64,000 nt of DNA from Cryptomeria japonica (lineage: Eukaryota > Streptophyta > Pinopsida > Cupressales > Cupressaceae), in NCBI RefSeq assembly GCF_030272615.1, contig NC_081413.1, positions 603,754,709 to 603,818,708 of the forward strand. The letters run 5' to 3'. A program made the translations under genes and the position numbers. Of the stretch, positions 48,576 to 58,829 are shown one piece after another (the first letter of the stretch is position 1; each line of letters opens with the position of its first letter). Under the pieces are notes generated by a model. The model ran no database searches. It saw nothing but the letters and a program-made list of their open reading frames with translations, and was not told the DNA's origin.

Positions 48576-49088
48576 TAGCGCATAACAGCAACATCTTAGC
48601 ACGTATAGCACTTCTATTAGTGCATCAAAACCACAAATTAGCGCATGCAGATAAAACAGTAGCGTTTCACCCTCAGGCAAAAATAGTAAACCATACTTTA
48701 GTGCATCTGAAAAATAGTCTAGCATGTCGCAATAACATCCTAGCATGTAGGAACCCACATCTAGCACATAAAAGAAAACAGTTAGTGCGTAGGGGGCACA
48801 GGGTAGTGCGTCATTTTTTCAAACAAACTTAATAGCAATTTTCAAACAGCCTGAATTTTAGCGCGTAAGAGAAACAGCTTAGCGTGTGAAAACCATATTT
48901 TAGTGCATCAACCGAAACAGTTAGCGTGTATCAAGCCCAGTCTAGCGCGTGGATTTTTCACCTGTTAGAGCAAAATTTTTCCAGAATCAAAATTTTAGCG
49001 CGTAACTAGGGGCAGATTAGCGCGTGTGAGAAATATTTTAGCGCATCAAGAAAATTCAGTAGCGCATCAAACCTCTGTTTTAGCGCGT
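48576..49088 (+). repeat. Periodic octamer array 2 (TAGCGCRY every 21 bp)
   Basis: Starts at 48576, 48597, 48618, 48639, 48660; 48699, 48720, 48741, 48762, 48783, 48804; 48859, 48880, 48901, 48922, 48943; 48996, 49018, 49039, 49060, 49081. Steps are 21 bp, apart from gaps of 39, 55 and 53 and one step of 22. Same orientation and consensus as array 1. More decayed in its middle (TAGCATGT, TAGCACAT) than at its right end, where TAGCGCGT and TAGCGCAT are intact. Confidence 0.95.
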
Positions 49089-49560
49089 GAGACAAGGCAG
49101 AAAAACCGAGAGTTAAAAACCGAAAATTTTTGAAAATTTCAAAAATATTTTAAAAACAGTTTTTCATCAAAAATCATCTTTTATCAAACCAGAGTGACAA
49201 AAACAAACGGTTAAAAACTTTTCTCAAGGTTAAATTTGTGTCAAACATAGTTGTCAGAATCTGAAACGAATCGCACAATAGAGGACGTCTCTCCTATCAT
49301 AATCTGGAACATTTTCATCATTAGTATCAATCAAATCCTTTAACATCTTACGGATTTTATCTCACAAACACTTGTCTAAATTTTTTTTCAAATTGTCAAA
49401 TCCAGTTTCCAGATCGGGAAACTTCTTATCCATATCATTTGACACGCTTTATCGTGAAGGGGCATCTAAACCTTCATTCTGATAAAGTAAGATTTGAAAT
49501 TTTCAAAACAAGAATCAACTAAATCCAAACAAATCAAAGGAAATCATTGATCACTCATGC
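49089..49560 (+). other. Leader end before the first ORF
   Basis: A-rich, low-complexity stretch without ORF or motif array. It ends at the ATG of the small ORF (49561). Confidence 0.5.
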
Positions 49561-49947
49561 ATGACTAATCCCCTTATTCTGAGAAGAAAGAACCTCTATC
49601 GTAACATCACGTTGAAGAAACAACAACCTAGCTTTTCCAAATTCATCAAGAGAAATAAATTTTTATACATCAATCGTCAACTCTTCAAATCCCATCGGGT
49701 ATTTCTTCATCACGTCAAACATTATATCCAAAACAAATCCAGTGAATTTGACAAAGAACCCCTGAAAACAAGAGCATACTGTCAAAAGTCTGCTTTTAAT
49801 CAAAAGATAAACCATGGAAGAAAGATCAATCCAACATTCCTGCTCGACGAGTGCATCACATATCACACATCTCGACCAGAACCACCAACGCCCGAGCGAA
49901 ACATCAACGAGGACTTTGTTCCTTTCATCACTGAAAGTTTCTATTGA
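49561..49947 (+). CDS. Small ORF before gag (128 codons)
   Basis: Intact frame from MTNPLILRRKNLYRN to NEDFVPFITESFY, very basic in its first 90 residues. Its TGA at 49945-49947 is followed one base later by the gag ATG at 49949, a tight arrangement that suggests coupled translation. Tat/Ogre elements characteristically carry an extra ORF before gag; its function in that group is not settled. No domain recognised here. Confidence 0.6.
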   Translation: MTNPLILRRKNLYRNITLKKQQPSFSKFIKRNKFLYINRQLFKSHRVFLHHVKHYIQNKSSEFDKEPLKTRAYCQKSAFNQKINHGRKINPTFLLDECITYHTSRPEPPTPERNINEDFVPFITESFY

Positions 49948-49948
49948 A

Positions 49949-51592
49949 ATGCCTATCACTCACTCTCAAAGAAATAAACAAAGCGAGACACCCGCAGAAT
50001 CAAGTATGAATCGCAGATTATCAAATCCTTTTGAAGTTCCATCCTCAGAAGAGCCTGAAATTACTGACGCAATTCTTCAGGAATGTCAAGAAAATCCTTC
50101 ATTCCAAAAACTCATCGAAAAACTCATGGAAAATGACAAAGAAAAATATCTACTCATGCTTACAAGTAAAGGCGTCAAACTTCCTGAAGATTTCGACGCA
50201 AACATCTTTCAAACCGGGTCTCAACAATATACATATCAAGAATGACAAAGAGAAGAAGAATCTTGCATACCTAAACAACATATTCCAGAGCAACATATAC
50301 TAGAAATGTGAGTACCTGCATTCGAAACCCCAGAACAATACATACCATTTACTACACCTTTTCAGCTAAGAACAAATGCAAGGGAAGAACTCTTCCCTTG
50401 GTAAGATAATGCACCCTTGGTTGCTCTTACTCAACAAATGCAAATGTTGCAAAGACAAATCCAAGATATGCAACAAGGGACAACAGTGCGGTATTCTATA
50501 AACGAAATCTGTCCTTATCCATTTGACAGAAGATTAAACATGTTACCTTTTCCTCCAAACTCAAATGTTCCCAAATTTGATAAATATGATGGGAAAAGTG
50601 ATCCTCGGGATCATGTTCAAGAATTTTGTACCATGAGTCTTGAATTTGCTCATGATGACACTTATCTAATGAGGTTGTTCCCAAGAAGCCTGGGAGGACA
50701 AACGATGGAATGGTTATCCAAGATTACACCACCTGTTAGATCATTTGATGAATTGGTTAACAAATTCATCACCCATTATTCTTACAACATCCAACATGCC
50801 ATAACCATGCTAGATGTTTGCAACACCAAACAAAAGAACAATGAAACATTCATGTTATTCCTTCAACATTGGCGACGCACGGTATCAAGATATCCTCGAG
50901 ATATTACTGAAAAAGAGAAAATGGAAATCTTCATTGATAACTTAAATAGTGAAATGAGTTACAGACTCAAACTTCAATGCATACCATCTTTCACCAAATT
51001 AATTGAAAATGGCATTCAAGTAGAGGAATCTTGTGTCAAAAAGGGAACACTCAAGTTCTACAAGGAAGGAAGAAACTCATCAAATTACAATAACCAAAAC
51101 AACACCAATCTTGACAAATCTTGATTTTGGACGCAAAACAAAAACGAAGGCAACAATGAATCATATGATCCCAAATCTAAACAACCAGTGCTTGCCTTAT
51201 CAGGAAACACTCAAAATACGAAAAATCCTAAAAATGCTACTCCTAGTGCTAACACATATGCACCAAACAATGCTCAAGGACAACTCAATACCAACAACGC
51301 CAACGATAATCAAAACAAAAACCTGAATCCAAGACCTAACAACAATTCTCGCAACAACACCAACAATTTCCAAAAGTGTATCTTCACACCATTGGGCCAA
51401 TCATTAGAGTCTGCATTCAGAGAACTGCTGGCAAACAAGATTCTTTCTTTGCCTCCAATCAACAATTATGAACCCCCAATCAAACCACCTTGGTGGAATG
51501 ATTCACACTATTGTGATTTCCATCGCAACAAGGGTCATAGAACAAACGAGTGCATGAGATTGAAACACATAATCCAGGACATGATTGATTGA
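49949..51592 (+). pseudogene. Young gypsy gag
   Basis: One frame (shared with pol) starting MPITHSQRNKQSE at 49949. Contains NPSFQKLIEKLMENDKEKYL, then the retrotransposon gag core at 50540-51000: VPKFDKYDGKSDPRDHVQEF, RLFPRSLGGQTMEWLSKI, SFDELVNKFITHY and ETFMLFLQHWRR. A zinc-like CDFHRNKGHRTNECMRL near 51510 closes it. Stops lie at about 50243, 50308, 50402, 51122 and 51590; several are TGA where Arg CGA is expected. No frameshift. Encodes capsid; not translatable in full as it stands. Confidence 0.9.
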
Positions 51593-51604
51593 GGTGACTT
51601 AACG

Positions 51605-52500
51605 GTGGATGGTCTCAAAACAAATAATGATCACGAAGCCTTCAAAAATCCTCTCCCAAATTATAACAAAGATGGAGCATCAACTTCAAATGATACACGC
51701 GGAGCTCGTATTAATCACATCTACAACAACACAATCAACCACATATTAGCCGAAGACCATCAAGTCAATGTTATAACCATTCGAGATAAACGTGATCATG
51801 AATCTGTCAATGTAACAACCCAGACTCAGAAATATGTCTTGAAGGGGCACACTACACCTCCAACTACCACACCAAAGATCCAATACGACTTAGTTAACCA
51901 ACTATGCAAGACTCCAGCTTAGATATCTATCCTAGAATTGTTGAAACTATCTCCAAAACACAAAGACATATTAGAGAAAGCACTGGTAGAAACAAATGTA
52001 CCTCAAAATCTGGATACAGACAGATTCCAAGCCATGGTTGCCCATATGACAGAATCTCATAACCTCACCTTCTCAGAGCATGATAATACTTCATTGAGTC
52101 ACCCGCATAATACTCCTCTACATATTGAAGTCATTGTTTGCAAACACCGTGTCAAAAGAGTCTTAATAGATGGAGGACCCGGACTTAACATATGTACTTT
52201 AAAACTTATCTGTGTACTAGGCTTCTCAGAAGAATCTATTGATCCTTGTAAAAAGATTACCATAAAAGCATATGATGATGAGGAAAGGTCCTCTAAAGGG
52301 ATAGTAATATTACCTATTCAAGTAGGACCAGTACAAAAGGATACTATCTGTCAGGTTTTAGATATTGATCTCACCTACAATATCTTATTAGGCCGACCCT
52401 GGATACATGAAATGTAAGCCGTACCTTCTACATATCACCAGTGTGTCAAGTTTCCTTATGATGGACAAGAAATCTCCATATCAGCTGATCACAATCCAGT
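51605..52500 (+). pseudogene. Young gypsy aspartic protease region
   Basis: Same frame as gag. Active-site strand VKRVLIDGGPGLNICTL near 52150 (DGG in place of the usual DSG/DGG), then DDEERSSKGIVILPIQVGP and YNILLGRPWIHEM near 52385, followed past a TAA by AVPSTYHQCVKFPYDG. A TAG at 51920 sits where CAG (Gln) is expected in TPAxISILELL. The protease would cut the polyprotein. Confidence 0.9.
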
Positions 52501-52516
52501 TCAACATTGCAACGCA

Positions 52517-53326
52517 ATGGGGGCAGCCCAAGACAGTTTGGTTCCTTATAACAGAGAAAAGCAGCGGTCTTTAACATCCGATCCACCAACAACAACATCC
52601 AACTCCTTATGGGGAGACTACAAACCGAAAATGCAAATCAAAGACCAAGGCATGGGTGAATATTCTATGGAGCCTTTACGTTTGACCAGATTGCCAACAT
52701 CACCTAGATCGCATGGTTTACCTACTATATCAACACATCTGGCAACTCAGCCCATAACTAAATTTGATGGTACCTTCATCCAATTGGGGACTCTAGCGCA
52801 TGAATCAGAACATAAGGATGTTTTTAACTGGCTATACAAAGGTGAAGAAGAAGCTAATAGAGCAGCCGCTCTAGACATTGTTCTACTGACACACCTGTAT
52901 GGGAAAGGCTACTTGATCATGAAACAAATGGGATATGATGGTAAAGGACCTATTGGGAAATGCCAAGAAGGAGTCACTGAACCTATAGATCTTCCTTCAC
53001 AACCTAGTAGAAATAAAGCAGGATTAGGTTCTAAATTCACTTTCCTATTGAAACGGCCGCCACACACAAATGCAAAACCTCAATGGAAGGAAAAGAAGTA
53101 CAAGGAAGAATCCTGGCAGGAAGCACTCTTTGAATCAGCCGAAACAATCCGTAAGGCACGAGAACGTCAAGATCAGAAGTTGCATCAGGGAATGCTTTTA
53201 CATCATAAGAAGGCCATATCTGTAGCAGTGGCTTATATTAACATACCCATGGCTCAAAAACAAATCATGTCATCACAAGAAACTGTCATTCCTTCCCGAG
53301 GAAGCACGATCTATGAACAAATCTAG
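52517..53326 (+). pseudogene. G-patch region between protease and RT
   Basis: 269 open codons in the polyprotein frame. Near 52925 it reads MKQMGYDGKGPIGKCQEG, then EPIDL and NKAGLGSKF, the pattern of a G-patch (glycine-rich nucleic-acid-binding module; GLG is PIG at one site). G-patch modules at this position are known in some retroelement polyproteins. It may contact RNA or RT. The rest is unstructured and basic. It ends at a TAG at 53324. Confidence 0.8.
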
Positions 53327-53329
53327 ACC

Positions 53330-53980
53330 ATGGAAGATGGATCAGATATAGAATCAACACAGAATATCAAAAAAGTATCCATCATCAAAGATTTGTTTTC
53401 ACCATACAACATACCTGTTTGTAGCATAGATAGAATTTGGGATGATGCCTATGAGACATATTCAAATGAATATGAATGGGGTACCTGCTCTGATACTACT
53501 ACAAATATCCTAGATGATATTGATTTCATATCCGTTTCTCAAGAAGAACATAATGCAGAGGATAGACCTCTTGAATTTAGACCACAACATATTTATGACG
53601 TTCAGGAAAGCGAACAGAAATATTACGAACAAGCCTATGTAGAAGATGATACCATCGAAGACCTCGATAAAACCCTAGACTTCTTTAAAATCAAGACCCA
53701 TCACAATGATAACTCTGTCCTAACACTTAGAATAGCTGAACTTGACCCGCCCAACGAATCCTTACCACTTGTCTTCCCTGATCTCATCGACTGGAATGAA
53801 CCTGAGACTCATGATATCCCAATTTTTCCAGATGATGAATCTATTATCCATTACCTATGTACCGTAAAACCCGAAACAGGCTCTACCAGTGAACCAAATA
53901 ACGATGTCTGTTCTTCAGGGAGTGCCAAGTCTCTCAGTCGCAAAAATGAATCAAATAATGAATCTAATGCTGAAAACTAG
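53330..53980 (+). pseudogene. Acidic linker of the polyprotein
   Basis: 216 codons in frame, rich in Asp and Glu (VEDDTIEDLDKTLDFFKIK), ending TAG at 53978. No domain recognised. This linker type lies between protease and RT in this lineage; a similar one is seen in the decayed copy near 19240-19340. Confidence 0.75.
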
Positions 53981-53983
53981 TTA

Positions 53984-55162
53984 ATGGCAGCTATAGATCC
54001 CAAAAAAGTAAAAATACAGGACGCATCTGACGGTGAAAACCTTTTTAAGGCACCTAACGATGGGAGACTTGACACTCTTTCTGAACATTTTCATGAACGA
54101 TCACCCATACTGATTGAGCCCACTCAATCAATCAACATTGGTTCCACAGAAGCAGCCAGACACATTCACCTTGCAGAATCTCTGACAGAGGAGGAAAGAT
54201 CGGCATTCATCATCTTCTTTAAAGGATAGCAAATTAACTTTGCCTGGTCATATGCTGATATGCCTAGAGTAGATCCACACCTAATCATGCATCACTTATC
54301 CATTTCTACAGGAGTCAAGCCAGTCAAGCAAAAGCTACGAAAGATGAATCCACAGGTAGCACTCATGGTCAAAACGGAATTAAAGAAATTATTAGCTGTC
54401 AGAGTTGTTCGACCTATTGACTATGTAGAATGGATTTCCAACATTGTTCCAGTATCAAAACCATATGGTAGTATCAGAATATGCACTGACTTCAGAGATG
54501 TCAATAAAGCTTGTCCAAAGGATGACTTTCCTTTGCCAAGTATTGATATAATTGTAGATCTCACAGCAGGCTATGCAATGCTCTCCTTAATGGATGGTTT
54601 CTCAGGCTATAATCAAATCAAAATAGCTCCTAAAGATCAAGACAAAACAACATTCACCTGTCCTTGGGGAACATACTACTGGAATGTTATGCCTTTTGGC
54701 TTAAAGAATGCAAGCGCAACTTATCAAAGAACAATGACAACCATATTCCATGATATGATGCACACATTTATGGAAGACTATGTGGATGATTTACTAGAAA
54801 AATCTTTCACCAGAGCTGAACATCTTGGCATAGTAACAAAGATCTTTGATCGGTTGCAGAAATTCCAAGTCTGACTCAACCCTAAGAAGTGTGTCTTCGG
54901 GGTTACATCAGGCAAGTTACTAGGTTACATAGTCTCAGCTAAAGGTATTGAAGTTGATCCAGTAAAGGTACAAGCCATCATGGACATGCCACCACCAAAG
55001 AATATCAGTCAACTTCGATCTCTACAAGGACGACTTCAATCAATCAGGCGATTCATCGCTCAACTTGCAGATAAAAGTCTACCATTTAACCACTTGCTAC
55101 ACAAAAATGTACTGTTTCGATGGGAGACTAAGTGTGCAGAATCTTTTTACCAAATTAAATAG
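53984..55162 (+). pseudogene. Young gypsy reverse transcriptase
   Basis: Begins with FAWSYADMPRVDPHL, then MVKTELKKLLAVRVVRP, WISNIVPVSKPYGSIRICTD, FRDVNKACPKDDFPLP, MDGFSGYNQIKIAPKDQDKT, NASATYQRTM and the intact catalytic motif YVDD in MEDYVDDLLEK (near 54780). After a TGA at 54872 (an expected Arg codon): LNPKKCVFGVTSGKLLGYI and the thumb region. Stops at 54227, 54872 and 55160; no frameshift. The enzyme core is otherwise unaltered, so this copy died recently or descends from an already defective parent. Confidence 0.95.
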
Positions 55163-55168
55163 TACCTG

Positions 55169-56047
55169 ATGAATCCACCGGTTCTAGTACCACCAATTGT
55201 AGGAAAGCCTCTTATATTGTATATCTCAACAACAGATGTTTCACTGTGGGCACTCTTGGCACAAGAAGATCAACAAGGAAAGGAATGCGCCATATATTAC
55301 ATCAGTAGAACATTGAATGGATATGAACTCAATTATACATTCATTGAAAAGGCTTGCCTAACAGTGGTTTTTGCATCTCAAAAGTTCCGACATTATATGC
55401 TAGCACACACTATCAAGCTAGTAGCTAAAATTGATCCTCTCAAGTATCTACTCAGCAAGGTAGCTCTCATAGGCCGATTGGCTAAATGGGTCATGATTCT
55501 CAGTGAATTTGACATCCACTACACAGAAAGACGAGCCATTAAAGGACAAGCAATTGCAGATCAACTGGCTGAAGCACAGCTACTAGGAAAACAAACCATG
55601 GACATTGAATTTTCAGACTGGGACATTTTTGCTCTTTCCTCCAAACAATGGACCCTATACTTTGATGGATCCTATACACAACATGGTTCAGGGGCCGGCA
55701 TTCTATTCATCACCCCTGAAGGACACACTATGCCAAGATCATACAGGCTTATGTTTCCATGTACAAATAATGTGGCTAAATATGAAGCATTGGTCATAGG
55801 CATCAAAATGGTTGTCAAATGGAAAATCACAGAATTAAACGTCAATGAAGACTCACAACTGGTCATCAATCAAATCAACAACAACTATCAAACAAAGGAT
55901 GACAAGCTAGTACCCTACAAACGGATGGTGGATGACTTCAAACAGTATTTTGTGCACATCACTTTTGAACAAATACCAAGGTTAAACAACAAAGTAGCCG
56001 ATGCAATGGCTACGATCGCTTCATTACTACAAATTCCAGAACAATAG
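55169..56047 (+). pseudogene. Young gypsy double RNase H
   Basis: 292 open codons. First domain, attached to RT: STTDVSLWALLAQEDQQGKE, CAIYYISRTL and KACLTVVFASQKFRHYM. Second, independent RNase H: WTLYFDGSYTQHGSGAGI (Asp), NNVAKYEALVIGIKMVVKWK (Glu), VNEDSQLVINQI (Asp) and RLNNKVADAMATIASLL (Asp). The additional RNase H is the hallmark of the Tat lineage. All four acidic residues of the second domain are present. Confidence 0.93.
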
Positions 56048-56062
56048 AGTCGTTATGAGTTC

Positions 56063-57399
56063 TTGGTAGAGAAACTGTTCTCTCCCGCCTATGACCACTC
56101 TGAATCCCAGGTTATATATGCTTTGACCGGTTCAGATTCTCCGTTATATGGGCCAATATACAACTACCTCAAGCATAATATCTTACCCATTGACCAATCC
56201 CGTAATCAAAAACGTAACTTTATTCGACAAGCTGCCCATTACACCCTTACCGCTGATACATTATATCGTCGAGGTCTAGATGGTACTCTTCTTCGTTGTC
56301 TTGATCGTAATGATTCCGATTCCGCTTTACACGAGCTTCATGAAGGTATTTGTGGTACACATTCAAGTGGCACTACTCTTGCTAAAAAGCTTCTACGAAT
56401 GGGATACTACTGGCCTACAATGGAGAAAGACTCATATCATTTCGCCAAGAAATGTCCTAAATGCCAGATCCATGGCAATCTAATACATGCACCAGCACAG
56501 GAACTGCAACCCTTTACAACATCCTGGCCCTTTTGTCAGTGGGGACTAGACTTAGTTGGCAAAATACATCCTTCATCTTCAAATGGACACAAGTTCATTA
56601 TAACTGCCATAGAATACTTTACCAAATGCATAGAAGCAGTTCCCATGACCACAGTGACCGGGAAACAAATTGCCTCTTTTATCCTAAATTATCTGATCTA
56701 CAAATATGGTATTCCAAGTTCAATCATCACAGATAATGGACAACCTTTCAAAAACCAAGATGTGTAGGAACTATGTGAAAAATTCAAAATCCAACATCGG
56801 TTTTCTACACCATACTATCCACAGGGAAATGGTCAAGTAGAAGCATCTAACAAAATAATCCTAAAAATCCTCAAGAAAACAATGAATGATGCAGGCAAAG
56901 ATTGGCACATACAACTCAATCCAGCACTTTGGGCATATAGGACCAGCATCTGCACACCTACAGGAGCTACACCATATTCATTGGTATATGGATCAAAGGC
57001 TATTTTACCCTTGGAGGTAGAAATTTCATCTCTTAGAGTCTCTTTGAAAGGTTTAATCCCCGATGAAGAGTATTGAGTTAACCGATTGCAAGAACTGGAA
57101 CTATTAGATGAAAGACGCCAACATGCTTATACTCATCTCAAAGCATATCAGCAACGCATGTGCAGGAGCTACAATCACAAGGTCATTCCTCGCAACTTCA
57201 AGGTTGGTGATCTAGTCCTCAAAGAAAATCCCAAAAATCAGCAAGATAGAGAAAAGAAAGGGAAATTTGAACCTAATTGGTTGGGTCCCTATGTCATCAT
57301 CTCAGTCTATGGATCGGTGCCTATCAGCTAACAAATTCTGAAGGAGATGTGCCTGATGATCCAACTAACAGCATTCATCTAAAGAAGTACTATACTTAG
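56063..57399 (+). pseudogene. Young gypsy integrase
   Basis: Zinc site HELHEGICGTHSS and CPKCQIHG (H, H, C, C all present). Core: WGLDLVGKIH (Asp), SSIITDNGQPFKN (Asp), GNGQVEASNK (Glu). C-terminal LKENPKNQQDREKKGKFEPN and WLGPYVI (GPY motif). TAG at 56765 and TGA at 57074 interrupt, where Gln and Arg are usual. One base is missing near 57313, after which the frame reads GAYQLTNSEGD through HLKKYYT and stops at about 57399. No chromodomain. Confidence 0.95.
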
Positions 57400-58829
57400 G
57401 ATAGCCTAGTGCACGGAAAAAGCCAAAAACAAACCAAAAAATAAAAAATAAAAAAAAAATCCACAAAAAGCAAAAATACAAAGTACAATAAAAACAAATG
57501 GTGAAAACCTGGTAAATAGGTGCCCTTGTGAAAGACCGGCTCCTTTATCTATATTCATGCCATTTTATCCATCAAAACACTATCGGCCATCGCCCGACAC
57601 CTAGCATATATCCATTCAGGAAATACTTAGCGTAGTCACTATCCTGAGTTATCCATCTCTATCTATCACATTCCACCATGGCTTGGAAATCACTGTACAT
57701 AATCATATCCAGAGGTACACTCAGCTAGGGGCATTAAATTGTTCAAAACACTTGCAAACATTCAAGACATTCCAACCATTGCAAAACCCAGACACGTGGC
57801 ATCCAACAAACACAACTATACTTCATCGCAACAACCAAAACAAAAACAATACACAAGAATCTCAAGGATGGATGATTTTCTGAAATACTAAATGTTGCAT
57901 TATCGCATAAAAGTCTTGATTATTTTGCATTTTGAACTTTTTAATTGTTGGAATCTTCTCCTTCTCTCATAAAAAGATTCAAAGCTCGAGATCATGAGGA
58001 ACTTCCAATATTTTCTTAGTCTTCTGTCTGGGAGGCGATCACTTGTACTGTGTGAATATTTGCCTTGAGACGTGATACATATCACTGAAGGCCTAATTCC
58101 ATTTCACGCATATAAATGATCTACTCTTGTATGTTTACGCAATACGCACTCAAGTCGTCCTGGTTTAATTATACCTTGACGCTTGTGCTATCTTGCAAAA
58201 TCAAATATCATGTAAATTTTACTCAGGTCATTATGGTTCAATTATACCATTATGCTTGTATAAATTTTCAACATATCCAAAAATCAATAAATGCTCCATG
58301 ATGGTATTTACAAAGAAAGCAAACACATGGTTATATCGGATGGCAAATACAGAATGAGAGATACTCCAAAAACAATTAGTTGCATTTCATTTTACAATTA
58401 GTTACATATTAAAAACAATTAGTTGCATATCATTTTACAAATTAGTTGCATATCATTTTACAAATAGCTGCACATCATTTTACAATTAGTTACATATCAT
58501 TTTGCATCATTATTACATCATTTTACATCATATCATGTTACATGTAGCAGCATATTAAATCATACATCTCATTTTCCAGATACATCTCACAGCATATAAA
58601 AACATACATCTTGCATCACATGTTACATCATCTATGTAAACATTACATCATCATATGAAAAAGAAGAAACACACATAAAAATGCATCCATAAACACATCA
58701 CATCGATCAAAAATGGTGCTCTGTATATATATATCTCAAAAAATGATCAAAATCTACAAAATGTGTCTCAACACACTGTCTAGTACAAAGTATACAAAAG
58801 ATCCAAAAATACAACAGAGACCCTGTCTC
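57400..58829. other. Non-coding interval between pol and the antisense gene
   Basis: A-rich just after pol. A 66-codon frame at 57683-57883 is not convincing. It would hold the 3' untranslated regions of both convergent transcripts. It includes the 22-bp repeats at 58375-58506. Confidence 0.6.
58375..58506 (-). repeat. ~22-bp tandem repeats (ATTAGTTGCATATCATTTTAC)
   Basis: Units start at about 58375, 58397, 58418, 58441, 58463 and 58485, with spacing 21-23 bp; looser relatives (CATCATTTTACATCAT) continue to about 58560. They lie downstream of the PMD stop codon, so they would be in its 3' untranslated region or just beyond. Confidence 0.85.

Noticed and set aside
46957-49088. CRISPR-like array of short repeats with variable spacers
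   Set aside because: The repeats are only 8 bp, spacers 13 bp, and the context is a plant LTR retrotransposon leader; no cas genes or palindromic long repeats.
50496-51400. Minus-strand frames antisense to gag
   Set aside because: Shadows of the gag frame with no own promoter, start context or domain.
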